A stretch of DNA of 60,000 nt. It comes from Takakia lepidozioides (Eukaryota > Streptophyta > Takakiopsida > Takakiales > Takakiaceae). The translations under genes and the position numbers were made by a program. Of this stretch, positions 11,210 to 22,742 are shown piece after piece; position 1 is the stretch's first letter; each line of letters opens with the position of its first letter. The notes beneath the pieces are model-generated. The model did no database searches, was not told the DNA's origin, and saw only the letters and a program-made list of their open reading frames with translations. The stretch lies in the NCBI GenBank assembly GCA_030704615.1, contig CM060733.1, positions 7,566,001-7,626,000 on the forward strand, given 5' to 3'.

Positions 11210-13299
11210 CAGGTAGAGAGATTGTACTCATAAGACGTTGTTTGCCGTAGCCTTGTGGCCATTGACCCCGCGCCCAGTTTGAGCGGGAACAAAAGGGACA
11301 GAACCTACCTCTGTCAGGGGCTGACGTTGGTAGTAAGACTTACCTTTCATATAAAGAATTAATCCGGGTTTTCTAGATATCCTCTAGAAATCCCTTCACA
11401 CAAGCATCAATAGGCCTCAGGAGGGCCTGGGCTTTTGGCTCAGCCTTGAGACTTTCAAAGTTGGTAAACAGGGGTACAGGCACAATTCCCTTGATAGAGT
11501 TGAAGAGAGCGTCTCTTTGGTGAGAGAACCCCGGACAGTGTATCAGAAAATGAATACTGTCTTCAGATTGCCCACACAATGGGCAATTGCACTCTCCCTT
11601 TCCTCTCTGCTTCTGTTTGCTGTTCAAAGGTAGGCTTCCTGCCCTGAGTTTAAATTTCAGTCTAGTGCCGAGAGTGGGTAGACCCTTGAGGTCATCCAAG
11701 ATGTCCTCCCCCATGTCACTGACTGGAAACAAGTTCAGGGAGGTTTTCTGCCTACCTTCATTTTCATCAGACAATCTCATGGCAACAGACATGGCATCGG
11801 ACACTACAGCCTCTAAATCAGATTTATCCAGCAGGGTCAAGACTTGCGGATCCAGGTCCAGGACCTTGAGAATCTCTTCTACTCTCTTCTGCCAGGACTT
11901 AAGCCTGTTTGACAGGGCAGTCCTGTTTCCAAGATATAGAGTCGATTAACTTAGGATATCTGGTGTTGGGCATATGTTGCAGCTGACCCCGCCATCTGAC
12001 CTTGAATTCATCTCGTCGGGAGCTTAAGGACGGAATGCCAAACTCACCCCGAACAGCCAAATTGGCTGTTTTGGAGAATGCTGACATACACTCCTTAAGC
12101 ACCCCCACTTGAATGGATTCTAGAGACTTAGCCTGGTTGGAGTTATCAACCCATATAGCAGATCCGTACTCCAAGGCAGGTCTAATAACGCGGCAAAGCA
12201 TGGTTTTCTTAACCTCAGAGTTGACCCCTCTGCAGTGGAAAAATTTAGTGAGCCCCAGAGCTTTGCCCTTGCCAGATTGAACAACTTTCCGGATATGTGC
12301 AACCCAATTACAATCGGAGGAAAATTCAACGCTTAGGTAAGTGTAGGAAGGGAGGACCGGGATCTCTTGGCTACCCCACTGCCACTTAAGATCACTTCCT
12401 CCCTCTCCTCTGTCGTTGAATGCTACCACTGCACATTTGCTGACATTAGCCTCTAGCCCCCAAAGATCAAAGTATCTCTTCGCGCAATCAATCAACTCCT
12501 GGAGATTGGTCGGAGTCTCCCCTATGCCTGCGAAGTCATCCGCAAACATAAGGGCTGGTATGGTGGTATCACCCACCCTTAACCCAAATCCCTCACTTTC
12601 CACATCCTCGAGGAGTTGATTGATAAAAACATTGAAGAGCAGAGGGGAGAGAGTACATCCTTGAGCTACACCTTGGTCTATGTCAAAGAAGTTGGACTTC
12701 TGTCCGTTAACAGTGACACAGCTTTTGGTGTGAGCATACAAGTTGTGGACAACTCTCCACATCTTTCCCTTGATCCCACAAGACCAGAGGCGGAACCATA
12801 GGCCATCTCTCCACACTGTGTCATAAGCCTTTTTGACATCCAGGAAAAAAACATAAGTGGGTTTCCCTTCTTTTTTCCTTCCCTGGATAATCTGGCTTAG
12901 AGTGAAGATATGATCCACACAGCCCCTGTTTCGCCGAAAGCCAGCTTGGCCTTCGTGGAAACAACCTCTAGACTCCAGATCAACCTCGAGACGAGTACTT
13001 ATAACTCTGCAGAATGTCTTGCCAACAGCATTGAGGAGCGTGATGCCACGGTAGTTCCCCGGTTCTTCTCTGTCACCCTTCTTGTATAGATTGACAATGA
13101 CCCCCTGTCGCCAGCGAAAGGGGATCATTTCAGTCTTCCAGATAAGGTTAAAGAGGAGAACTAGGGCCTCTATCATGGGATCGCCACCGTGCTTGATAAG
13201 CTCGTTGACAATACCATCAGGTCCACCAGCTTTATATCCATTTAAATGTTCAATTGCTTCCACAATCTCAGAAGAACTAATGGGAGCGTTGTAAGCCAT
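11210..13299 (-). mobile_element. LINE-A element, 5'-truncated and frameshifted
   Basis: Non-LTR retrotransposon read on the minus strand. The first frame (13299-11899) starts inside the reverse-transcriptase domain. Visible motifs are the fingers block NYRGITLLNAVGKTF, GQAGFRRNRGCVDHIF, FLDVKKAYDTVW, the GVAQGCTLSPLLFN block, and the catalytic ALMFADD box. Near 11925 the frame shifts, and the second frame (11840-11373) carries the zinc knuckle CPLC...HFLIHC and the C-terminus. The 3' untranslated region lies at about 11372-11210. The endonuclease domain is missing. L1-like affinity is a guess; a phylogeny would be needed. Confidence 0.85.
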
Positions 13300-13312
13300 T
13301 GAAATATACTCC

Positions 13313-13400
13313 AGGTAGAGAGAGAGGGAGATAATGCATCATTAAGACAACATTTTACGTGGCCATAGACCCCGTGCCGAGTTTGGGCGAAACAAGAGGG
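13313..13400 (-). mobile_element. LINE-A 3' UTR copy abutting the next LINE-A
   Basis: On the minus strand this is a second LINE-A 3' end (GCCCAAACTCGGCACGGGG, GTGGCCA, ending CTCTCTCTACC). It ends about 14 bp before the RT frame of the 11210-13299 element begins. The two are head to tail in the same orientation. Confidence 0.6.
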
Positions 13401-14963
13401 GAGGGAGGGAGAGAGAGAGATATGGGAGGAAGATTTAAGAGAGGTATAAAAACGCTTCTCACCTTAGCAGAATTATTTGCAGCATGCACCAGTCTGCTCC
13501 TGCACTTCATATACGATCTCTGCCCTCAATCCACGATGTTCAGCCACTGCATCTCCTGTCTTCCAACTGCCCTCACAACGCCCACTAGTAAGATATGCTG
13601 TACTATTGAGGTGGACTAATGAGGCCTCTTGGTGCCATCAATCAATAACATAACCAAAATTTTATCTCGGTCGTGGACATGAGAGCCCTGCAACACACTG
13701 CAATTTGACATACTGGATAATATGCCACCTGTGCACTATAGCCAGCCATCACATACCCTGTGTGCCATGTCCTCTTCATCAACAATTCCATGTCAAAAAA
13801 ATTGCATTGCTTCAGCAAAGTTGCTCCGAAGTACACTTGGTGAGCACCTCGGCGTGAGTGCACTTGCCTTGCAATTGCCATAACAAAGAATCAGGTGTGC
13901 CTGGATTGGAGTTAATCCAACAACCTCAACAGCCAGTAGCATCAGCCTTCCTTGTTCCAACAGACTCCAGGAGAATATAGGGGTTGCCACTCCTAACGCT
14001 GAAATCTGCAGGGGTGGCTCGGAATAAATCATGCAGGAACTCCCTTTGATCTGTGTAAATTTTGCATAATCCTTGAAAGCAAGGGCACTAATGATATGAC
14101 TGGCAACCCCAAACATACTGCAAAGCGGTCCTGTAGCCATCCCTCACACCTGTTGTAAAACTGGAATTAAGTGTGCCAGAGCTTGGACTTCACTGTAGGA
14201 ATGGTTTATTTGGCACCAGAACTCACAAAGTCAACTTGTGCTGACCACAATGTTGCGACAACAGCTTGGCATCCTTCTGTTTCTGTTTTTCGACCTGCCT
14301 TCTTGCAATCAGAGATTCATCTACCTGGACCCCATAATGTTCACTCCCTTTCAACATAATCTCTCCTCCTCCTCTTTTGCCTTAAGAGTGACTTTTGTCT
14401 CTCAGTAGTGAGATTCCCAGACTAATGTGGCAACATGTGCACAAGTTTGCTCAGATGTTCCAAAATTAGTATACACTCATGCCTTTTTACAGCCCTTGCA
14501 GTTTTATGGCATCTGCCAGCAAATGCCAAAACCATATTTCTAAACTCACCCTGACACATGATCTCTGTCTCTCTCTCTCTGTCTCTGATAGAAATATTCT
14601 TATTCTTCCCCGTAATGCACTGCGAATGGCAAACTTCACATCTGTATGCAATGAAACGATCTTAAAATCTTCTGACACACTACTGCTGGAATTGTTGGCA
14701 TGCACCTGCCAATGTCTTTATTGCAATACGCTTACATGAACATCAGTATGTCAAACTCATATTCACTCAAACTGCTTTATGAAATGCTTGCCATGAATAG
14801 TTCGACCCTTGAACACTTCATGCCAAGATGTAAACGTCCAGGAAATGGCCATAATTCCCCTTAAACTGAAAACAAGCATGTTTATGATCCAAGGCACCAC
14901 ACAGACCAATTCAACCTTTTGTCTAAATCTAGTAGAGATGTTTAACAAAACGAAAGAATTAGG
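13401..14963. other. Gene-free stretch; probable 3' flank of the DUF962 gene
   Basis: No coding frame here has recognisable content. A CT-rich microsatellite lies at about 14567-14588. Part of the right end may be the 3' untranslated region of the adjacent minus-strand gene. Confidence 0.4.
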
Positions 14964-15302
14964 TTATGAGACCTGTGAAATTGGCCTCTTCCCCAGTCGT
15001 TTAATTTCACGTTCCATGCGTCCCGTCAACATGAGTGCAAACATCTTGAAATCACAGGCAAAAGACCAGAAGGGGTGTCCGAAGGTGGCCGGGGTGTTGC
15101 CTTCAATGAAGAAATGGCTGTACCATGCAAGCCCGTAGCCAAAGAGGGGAGCGAAGAAGAGCAACCACCACTTAATCAGAAGAGCGGCCAAAAAGAACAA
15201 TGTTGCACTCCCTGTTGCACAGAAGTGCCAACGCCTCGTCGCAGCCTTCGAATGCTGGTTGACATAGAACGGCCAGAATTCCTCAAAGCTTCTGAAATGC
15301 AT
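14964..15302 (-). CDS. DUF962 (Mpo1-like) small membrane protein
   Basis: A complete minus-strand frame of 112 residues starts at the ATG at 15302; the frame extends a few codons further without another ATG. MHFRSFEEFWPFYVNQHSK, TRRWHF, YGLAWYSHFFIEGN, PATFGHPFWSFACDFKMF and LMLTGRMEREIKRLGKRP are hallmarks of the short DUF962 family found in bacteria and plants. Two hydrophobic segments (about residues 30-45 and 46-62) indicate a membrane protein. The conserved histidines (H17, H27, HFF and GHP) are probably metal-binding by analogy with yeast Mpo1, an endoplasmic-reticulum dioxygenase of fatty-acid alpha-oxidation. Enzymatic activity of the short plant form is inference. No introns are needed. 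The frame is intact and of normal length. Confidence 0.85.
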   Translation of the reverse strand: MHFRSFEEFWPFYVNQHSKAATRRWHFCATGSATLFFLAALLIKWWLLFFAPLFGYGLAWYSHFFIEGNTPATFGHPFWSFACDFKMFALMLTGRMEREIKRLGKRPISQVS

Positions 15303-16150
15303 CTTCAATAATCGTGCCAGGGACTCAAACCTGTGAAAAACTTATTCTATTCTTAAGTTGAGAATCTTTCAAAACCTGTGTCTGACGGTGTGTGAGGAGC
15401 AAGAGGACAATACCAGAGAGGACGTCTTCAGGAAAGAGCAGATGACACTACCTCCTTCGCGTTTGCAAGTTTCTCTAGAGGACTGATTATTGAAGACGAG
15501 CTGCATGAATGATTCTGCTTGCGTTCTCGTGAAGCTGGCATACCTCTTCTCGAACTTGACCTTTGCATGAGAATTCTCGGGAACGGGAAAGACAAATATG
15601 ACACACAATATGCTCGGCTATGAAAACACGTATATCTTGAGACACCTATTTACAGAGCCAGAGAGTTTACTATACATCGATAGATGAAAAAATATTGCAC
15701 AAAGGTCGGAATCAAATAGAAAACAAGAAATTTACAACACGCAGGAAACAGGGGCACGAAACTGTTGATAGACACATAGTGCGGTACCACAATTCACGAC
15801 AGAGAGAGAGAGAGGCTTGTACTCGTGTGCACGCAAGCATAGGTGCGCGCGGAGCCTCGGAGAAAGAGATACGGCCATCCAGATACATACGAATACAGAT
15901 ACTCTACATTATTCGTGTATGCGGCAGAAATTAGATTACATATAAAATTCCGTAATTTTGATTTTTGTCCCTCCTCTGTAAAGGGCCTGAAGTGTGTGAT
16001 CTGTTCGCTCCCAGGTTTCGTCTTCTTTTTTCCTGTGAAGGGAAACACCGTGAGAGGAGAATAAACCTCTTTCACAGTAACCTCGCCGTGAAGGGCTTTC
16101 GCATGGGACACTGCCCAAGGGAAGGGGGAGAAGAACATATTAAGATACCA
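15303..16150. other. Upstream flank of the DUF962 gene
   Basis: Probably the 5' untranslated and promoter region of the minus-strand DUF962 gene, with a GA microsatellite at about 15800-15813. No other gene was recognised. Confidence 0.4.
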
Positions 16151-16154
16151 CACC

Positions 16155-16232
16155 CGTCAAGGTAGCAGGATTTGACCCCAGAATCGTCTGGGAGGCACTG
16201 AGTGCAACACTATCCAACTCCACCTGAGGTAC
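16155..16232 (-). repeat. tRNA-derived SINE-like unit (family 2)
   Basis: On the minus strand, GATTCTGGGGTCAAATCC contains a good B box. It is preceded by GTTGGATAGTGTTGCACTCAGTGCC, which can be read as D and anticodon arms, and followed by a pyrimidine-rich tract. A related unit lies at 16330-16405. Confidence 0.45.
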
Positions 16233-16329
16233 CTGTTGCTGGATTTCGAGAGAAAGAAAAAAGAAATGGGACCATAGGCACCAGTGATGGATTTATTGGC
16301 TTATGTTTTTCAGAAGAAGGGAGAAAGCC

Positions 16330-16405
16330 CACAAAGATGGAATTCGACCCCAGAATCTCCACATGGTTATTACAGCATTGATATCACTAACTATTCTGGG
16401 TTATC
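16330..16405 (-). repeat. tRNA-derived SINE-like unit (family 2)
   Basis: On the minus strand, GATTCTGGGGTCGAATTCC matches the B-box block of the 16155-16232 unit. It is preceded by TAGTTAGTGATATCAATGCTG in the D/anticodon position and followed by CTTTCTCCCTTCTTC. Both units lie in the same orientation 175 bp apart. Confidence 0.45.
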
Positions 16406-16496
16406 ATAATTATTTTTGTTCTTTATCAGCCGAAAGTTTAAATGATAGAAAGCAAACTAGAATACCTAGTTTTAATGAACTGAATTATTAGTCTGA

Positions 16497-17940
16497 ATAA
16501 AGGTGGTGTGCAGGGCGCCGATTGGCCAGCGGCGTACGGTAGTAAGTACCTGCCAAGTACCGATCTGGTACACATAAAAGAGCCATGTTCTCGAACGCCT
16601 GGCATGCATCCTTGATGCTCCCACATTTTGCATACACATCAGCCAAGGTAGTCTCCAGAACAATATTTGGGGCAATTGCAGCTTTGATGATGTCAGTGTG
16701 GACCTCTTTGCCCTTTTCAAGGAATCCTAGGTTGGCACATGCATTAAGAAGGCAAGTGAATGTGACCCTGTCAGGTGTCACCCCTTCCATTTGCCATAGA
16801 CCTCGAAAGCCTCCCACCCACACCCATGCTGGGCATATCCTGTGATCATCGCACTCCAAGAGACCACATATTGTTTAAACATATTGTCAAACACTTCACC
16901 CGCATCCTTCGGGCTCCCACATTTGGCATATGTGTCGACAAGTGTATTCTCTAAATTTACATATGATACAATCCAGCTTTGATGACCTATTTCCCTCTGT
17001 CCAGGGCTCCCAGACTGGCACACCAATTGAGAATGCAAATGAAGGTGACCCTGTTGGGGGTCACCCCTTCCCATCACATTTCCTCATAGATCTTTAAAGC
17101 CTCGCTACCACACCCATTGTCAGCATACCCTCGCTCCATGACACCACATCTTGTTGAGGCATCCGACAATTCCATGGTTGCATGAGCCATGTTCAACTTC
17201 CTGGGTTCAAGGCACTGTCGTTTCAAACACTTGACATGCATCTTTTATGCCCGCATTTTGCATACATGTCAACAAGGGTATCCTCTAAGTTCACATGTGA
17301 CTCCATTCCAGCTTTAATGATGTCAGCATGGACCTCCTTCCCCTTTTCCAGGGCTCATAGGTGGGCACACGCATTGAGAATGCAAAGGAATGTTACCCTG
17401 CTGGGCGTCACCCCTTCCCATTGCAGCTGTTCGTTGATCTTTAAAGCCTCTCTAATAAACCCGTGCTTGTATATCCTGCTATCATTATTGTCCACGTAAT
17501 GTATCTTTTTCGCGCATGGTAGCAAACATTTGGCGTGCATCCAACATGCTCCTGCACTTGGCATACATGTTGACAAGGGTGTTGAGTAGAGAAATTTCTG
17601 GCTCAAATCCACTCTGAATGATGTGGCGTGCACCTCTTTTCCCTCTGCTAGGCCCTTCTTGTTGATGCACTCCTGTAAGAGACAGAGATAAGTACTGGCG
17701 TCTATGCGAATGCCTCCTTGGTTCAAAGTGTGCAGAGCCTTCAGTCGTCCTATCTTACATAGTGTTCTCACATCCCAACAAGTGCCGAAAGGGTTCTTGT
17801 TGGCTACCAATCTTGGCCCCCTGTCGAAAGCAGTTGCAATGCTTTAGGTGCTACCCCTGCTCCCAGTCTGATGTCCAGCATACATATGTCTGATTCAACC
17901 CTGCAATCCTGCATAATTGAACAGTCTTATTCCAAACCTG
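16497..17940 (-). pseudogene. Decayed tandem copy of the neighbouring PPR gene
   Basis: Minus-strand fragments in several frames (17810-17355, 17077-16778, 16859-16497) give PPR motifs, with repeated VTPSRVTFLCILNACAHL, LVDTYAKCGS and GYAQHGCG. The N-terminal part (GTCWDVRTLCKIGRLKALHTLNQGG) closely follows the intact gene at 20748-18817. Similarity continues upstream of the start (17820-17940 against about 20650-20770), so the duplication included the 5' region. Frameshifts and stops are numerous. The E and DYW domains are absent, so the copy is cut at about 16497. Confidence 0.85.
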
Positions 17941-18816
17941 TACACGATATCACAACTTGTATCTCAAAGTTCAAAGAAAGATCTTGGCATAGGAAGTCAT
18001 CATGCCATCTTCTTCAACCAAACTGTTTCTGCAAGTATGGGCGTAAGACAAATTTCAGCCTGGATTGCTTTACTTGCACACAATTGGGAGACCCAAGAGA
18101 ATGCACATGTGTACCTTTGTTCAGTATCCCTGGAGGCTGGAGAGATGTCACAGCCATGATTTGCAAGGGTCCCAGGCCCGGCATTGCACAGGTGGATGCC
18201 CATCTCCACAGACTGGCCTGTAAATCTGCTGCATGGGGTGTTGCCTACCACCCGTACAGGGCCTTAGGTTTGGCTTCACCCTGCAGGCCCAGACACTCTC
18301 GCTACTCCGAGAGAGGGAGGAGATTGTAAAGTCACAAGAAGAATGCAATTGTCCCCATAGAACACCTCTTTAAAAAAGAGGGCAAGCCCATTTAACTTAC
18401 ACTTTTGCAGAATTGATCATTCCCTGGACATTAAAGATAATTAACTAAATCCATCCATTGGGTGAAGTATCTTACTATGATTCTACTTCATACATATACA
18501 ATATTCGCAGAATATATACTTTGTTGTAAGCTTTGAGTGTTCTGTTGATAGAATGACTGAGGGAGGGATCAGCAGCACACTTTGGGATACTTTTCTTTCT
18601 TCTGAGAACAGTATGGTCAATGGCGTAGATAGCTGCTGTACTCTCCAGCTGCTGTTCCAGAATCATAAATCCTCACCATGGGCAGCTCACAGAAAGTGCA
18701 AAGCCATATGTCGAACACGTTTATTCCTTGTTTACAAAAATCATGACAAAGTATGCATGGGATTTTTTGCCCTCATGTTTGGACCAACACACTTCCTTGA
18801 ATTCCTGTTGCTTGTT
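17941..18816. other. Spacer between PPR copies
   Basis: Probably 3' flank of the DYW PPR gene and 5' flank of the pseudogene. No other gene was recognised. Confidence 0.4.
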
Positions 18817-20748
18817 TCACCAGTAATCCCCACAAGAACAAACCCCGTCTTGAAAGTGGTGAAAGCGATTGGCATCCCGTACTATAATTGCTCGCCCAAC
18901 AATCTTGGAGATGAATTTTGTTGCAGTATGGCAGTCACCACACACCCGAAGGTTCTTGATGATGCGGATAGGCGCCCTGGGAGGCACGCTGATGAGCCCA
19001 AAAGCAATGGCCAACCTCTCACTGTGGTAGCAAAGAGAAACTTCCTTTTGGGCCTCCTCCATATCATGTAATACAAAACGCGTGTCAGGCACATACCCAG
19101 CCTCCTTCATTTGACCAGACAATTTCTCCAGCTCAGCATGGATTTCCTGAATTTGTGGATGCAACTTGTCTTCTGCAATGAAGGTATGCAGCTGGTTGTT
19201 CACCTCAATGGAGCTGCGCCCTGCCTCCTTCCTGACGCCTCTGTCCTCCATCAGTTTTCTTAGCTTTGCTTTATCATCCCACCTGCCAGCTGCAGCATAG
19301 ATATTTGACAGTAGCACATATGGTGCAAGGTCCTGTGGATCCCACTTGAGAACGCAATTTGCTGCATGTTCTGCTAGCTTCACATACCCATGAAGGCTAC
19401 AGGCACCCAGCAAGGCCCCCCATACCGAAGCATCTGGTTCGATTGGCATTTTGTTAATGAATTCCTCTGCCTCCTCCACTCGCCCTGCACGACCAAGAAG
19501 GTCTACTATGCAGCCAAAATGCTCCATTGTAGGAGTCAGGCCATGATCTCGGCTCATTGAATGGAAGTAGTGACAGCCTTCATCCACAAGACCCACATGG
19601 CTACATGCAGAGAGAAGAGATGTAAAAGTGATAGTGTTTGGCTTCAAGGCGTCCTGTTGCATTTGTTCAAATAGTTGCACGGCATCCCTACCACACCCAT
19701 GCTGAGAAAATCCTGCGATCAGGGAGTTCCATGAAACCACATCTCGTTTGGCCATTCTGCCAAACACTTGACGTGCATCCGTCATGGTACCGCATTTAGC
19801 ATACATGTTAACTAGGGCATTCTCCAAATTAATGTATGACATAATTCCAGCTTTCAAAATCATTGCATGGACCTCCTTCCCCTTCTCCAGGGCTCCTAGG
19901 CTGGCACATGCATTGAGTACACTGATGAATGTAACCCTGTTGGGCTTCACCCCTTCCACTTGCATTTGCTCATACATCTTGAGAGCCTCCCTACCATATA
20001 CATGCTGAGCATATCCTGTGATCATTGCACTCCATGAGATTACATCTCGTTTAGCCATATTATCAAACACCTGATGCGCATCCTTCATGCTACCACATTT
20101 GGCATACATGTCAACAATTGTATTCTCCAAAATGATATCCAACCCAATTCCAGCTGTTTTAATGTCAGTATGAACCTCTTTGCCCTTTTCCAGGGCTCCT
20201 AGGCTAGCACACGCATTGAGAACGCAAGTGAATGTGACCCTGTCAGGTGTCACCCCTTTCCTTTGCATCTGCTCATATATTTTCAAAGCCTCCTTAGCAT
20301 GCCCACTTTTGGCATATCCTGCCATCATCATACTCCACGTAAACATATTTCGATCAGGCATTTTGTCAAATACGTGGCGTGCATCCACCACGCTCCCGCA
20401 CTTAGCATACATGTTGACAAGAGTGTTGAATAGAAAGATGTCTGGCTTGCAATTGCATTGGATAATATGGGCATGCACCTGCCTTCCCTCTGCTAGGCCT
20501 TTCATGCGGATGCACTCCTGCAATAGAGATATGTAAGTACTGGCATCTGCCCGATTGCCTCCTTGGTTCAAAATATTCAGTGCTTCTTTCAGTCGGCCTG
20601 CCTTACACAGTGTCCGCACATCCCCACAAGTGCCAGAAGAGTTCTGATTTACTCCTCTTGTTCCACTTTCAAAAGCAGTGCTAATGGTGCGGCCCCTGCT
20701 GCCAGTCTGATGTCCAACAAACAACTGTGCCTGATTCAACCCTGACAT
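18817..20748 (-). CDS. DYW-class pentatricopeptide repeat protein
   Basis: An uninterrupted 643-residue frame; the first in-frame ATG is at 20748. PLS-type PPR motifs fill residues about 35-440, with repeated [26 protein letters not shown] and [25 protein letters not shown] and E+ regions follow ([32 protein letters not shown]). The C-terminal DYW domain has the cytidine-deaminase signature HSE (in [12 protein letters not shown]), the zinc CxxC in CGDCH, and the terminal CSCGDYW. Such proteins bind organellar transcripts and edit C to U in mitochondria or chloroplasts. The target cannot be deduced without a PPR-code analysis. No clear transit peptide was scored by eye. The gene is intronless, as is common in the family, and is divergent from the DNA-PKcs gene. 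Confidence 0.95.
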   Translation of the reverse strand: MSGLNQAQLFVGHQTGSRGRTISTAFESGTRGVNQNSSGTCGDVRTLCKAGRLKEALNILNQGGNRADASTYISLLQECIRMKGLAEGRQVHAHIIQCNCKPDIFLFNTLVNMYAKCGSVVDARHVFDKMPDRNMFTWSMMMAGYAKSGHAKEALKIYEQMQRKGVTPDRVTFTCVLNACASLGALEKGKEVHTDIKTAGIGLDIILENTIVDMYAKCGSMKDAHQVFDNMAKRDVISWSAMITGYAQHVYGREALKMYEQMQVEGVKPNRVTFISVLNACASLGALEKGKEVHAMILKAGIMSYINLENALVNMYAKCGTMTDARQVFGRMAKRDVVSWNSLIAGFSQHGCGRDAVQLFEQMQQDALKPNTITFTSLLSACSHVGLVDEGCHYFHSMSRDHGLTPTMEHFGCIVDLLGRAGRVEEAEEFINKMPIEPDASVWGALLGACSLHGYVKLAEHAANCVLKWDPQDLAPYVLLSNIYAAAGRWDDKAKLRKLMEDRGVRKEAGRSSIEVNNQLHTFIAEDKLHPQIQEIHAELEKLSGQMKEAGYVPDTRFVLHDMEEAQKEVSLCYHSERLAIAFGLISVPPRAPIRIIKNLRVCGDCHTATKFISKIVGRAIIVRDANRFHHFQDGVCSCGDYW

Positions 20749-22003
20749 CCTGCATGACTCGGAACTCTTAGTTTGAAACGTTTGCACATTATGTTACACA
20801 ATATATCGCAAAACCCCTAGATATGTTGAAGAAAGATATTTCCACGAGGACAGGCATCTGGTTTTATAGATAGAAATAGTAGGATCCATTCTCAAACTAC
20901 TCCAAGTAGATGACTGCAGCAGTTCTGTAACCCTGTTAATCTATTTGTGTTGGAATCCCCAAAATTATCATCATTAACAATACCCTTTGTATTCTTGACC
21001 TGGAGCTCGATGATGTACATTCAAACTAGAATCATCACCAGATTGTGCTCGACCTTCTATAAGGGCAGCTAGCTCTGCTTTCACCCAAGGAGGCTTCAAG
21101 AAACCATCAATCCAAAGGACCTCCATCGTGCTGTTCTGTCTAAAGTCTGATCTTGGACCTTTCTGTTAAAAACCACAAGTGGATAGCTCAGCTGCCACAG
21201 CTTCAACCATATAGTGCATAAACCAGGCTAAAACAGCCAAAGCTCTATGAACATCTCAAAAAACAGGCAACAACTCCAAACAAACCAACTTCTATGTGGG
21301 TAACCAATCACAGATCAAACAAAAAGAATACCTAACATGGAGCGTGTAATAGTGCAAAACTTTGGCTTTACTATGGCCTTGCGACTAGACAATACTGAGG
21401 CGCCATAGCTGGTGCAAAATGGTTCGCTGAGCTTCAATCCTGCAGATAATGGAACAACCTTGATATACACTACTATCAATATCCATAGTGACCATTTCTC
21501 AATGTCTGCATGTCGTAACAGTATCCACATTTTCCAGTGGAATTCTGCACAGAAATACCATGCACCGTGCACGAGAACTCACGAACATGCACGCTATCCA
21601 AGCATACAATGCAATTTATCATACATCAGCACGCAGCATTTACTTTAACCTACATTCTGCTGTAAGCTGAAATTCATGGGATTACCACAGCACTGAAAGG
21701 GGAACTGTCAGACAGTAGCTGTACCGGAAATGATGCCAACTCCTCCACTCCATCCTTCAGCTGGCACGAACAAACTTTGGTCACAGTTCAATTGCCCCTT
21801 TACCGCCAACGAGTGTGGAGTTTACAGAGGGATGAAAGAGAAGTCGAGAGTCCTGTCCTATAGTGGTTCACTGGACCCCCCAACATTTTGTTCAAGCAGA
21901 TTGAGAAACAATTGCACTCTTTGGTAAATGCCTGAGCATTTCATATCACCTACTTCTACAGGCACAGTTTTTTGCTTGATGCACAGAGAAACAAAGAACC
22001 CAA
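20749..22003. other. Intergenic region between divergent PPR and DNA-PKcs genes
   Basis: About 2 kb separates the PPR start codon from the DNA-PKcs start, and this is its first part. I see no coding frame. It should contain the PPR promoter on the minus strand. Confidence 0.4.
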
Positions 22004-22185
22004 GAAAGAAATGAAATGAAATGATGCTTTATAACATCCACGGAAAGCTCAAAGAGCTTGTAGGACGAGAAAGCATTTAACGCCTGTTGCAGATATGCTG
22101 CCAAGTCTTTCTGATCCTTGTACTGGAAACCCTCTGTGAGGAATTGCCTATCTGGGACTAGACAGTAGTATCTCCCCCGGGATAG
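22004..22185 (-). mobile_element. LINE-B 3' end, antisense, upstream of DNA-PKcs
   Basis: On the minus strand, a GATCAGAAAGACTTGGCAGC coding remnant is followed by ACAAGCTCTTTGAGC, TTTCCGTGGATGTTATAAAG and a CATTTCATTTC tail. This is one of only three antisense LINE-B copies in the window. It lies about 560 bp before the DNA-PKcs start codon, in the probable promoter. Confidence 0.75.
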
Positions 22186-22742
22186 GAATTACCTCCATGA
22201 AGGTAGCCTAGGGCCTGTAATTGCTTTCCATTACCAACCCGGCCCGTTGTTGCTCTTTCCCTCCCTCCCTTCTCTACCTTCCCTCGCAATGCTACCGAGA
22301 ATTAGAGAGAACGCTTTTCTGCTCAAGTCTGTTCCACGAGGTCGAATTGGGGGACGATTTTGAAGCGATTGTTTCTTTGTCCTCTGTTTCTGTAGCAAAG
22401 CTTTCCAAGTAGTTTGGAAAAGCTGTTTTTCCCCCTCTCTGTAGGCCCACGGATCCACCTTCTATTCTGCAAATTGCAGGTGTCGTCAATCTGTCTGGGA
22501 TTATCTACCATCACACACGCTTGACGCTTCTCCTGTAATTGGAGCTGAGGTCGCACTAAAACGGGAGTAGAGTCTGTATTCCCACGTCTAGGCAGCACTG
22601 GCAATGCCTGCTCTTGTTGTTTTTCAGTCAAGAAAGGAATTGATCAACCGTGAAGGATCGCCTGCGATGCACAAGCAGGAACGATGAAACTCGCTGTGAA
22701 GCATTTGCTAGCTGGATATGCTACGGTTTGAATTCTGGGACA
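22186..22742 (+). promoter_or_regulatory. Probable DNA-PKcs 5' flank and 5' UTR
   Basis: The frame of exon 1 is open back to about 22650 but has no ATG before 22743. A pyrimidine-rich stretch ending TTTTTCAG at about 22627 could be an acceptor of a 5' untranslated intron. No clear TATA box was identified. Promoter function is inferred from position only. Confidence 0.35.

Noticed and set aside
11215-13400. Similar sequences on both sides of the LINE-A as a target duplication
   Set aside because: They are diverged, about 85 bp long and match LINE-A 3' ends found elsewhere in the window, so they are separate element ends.
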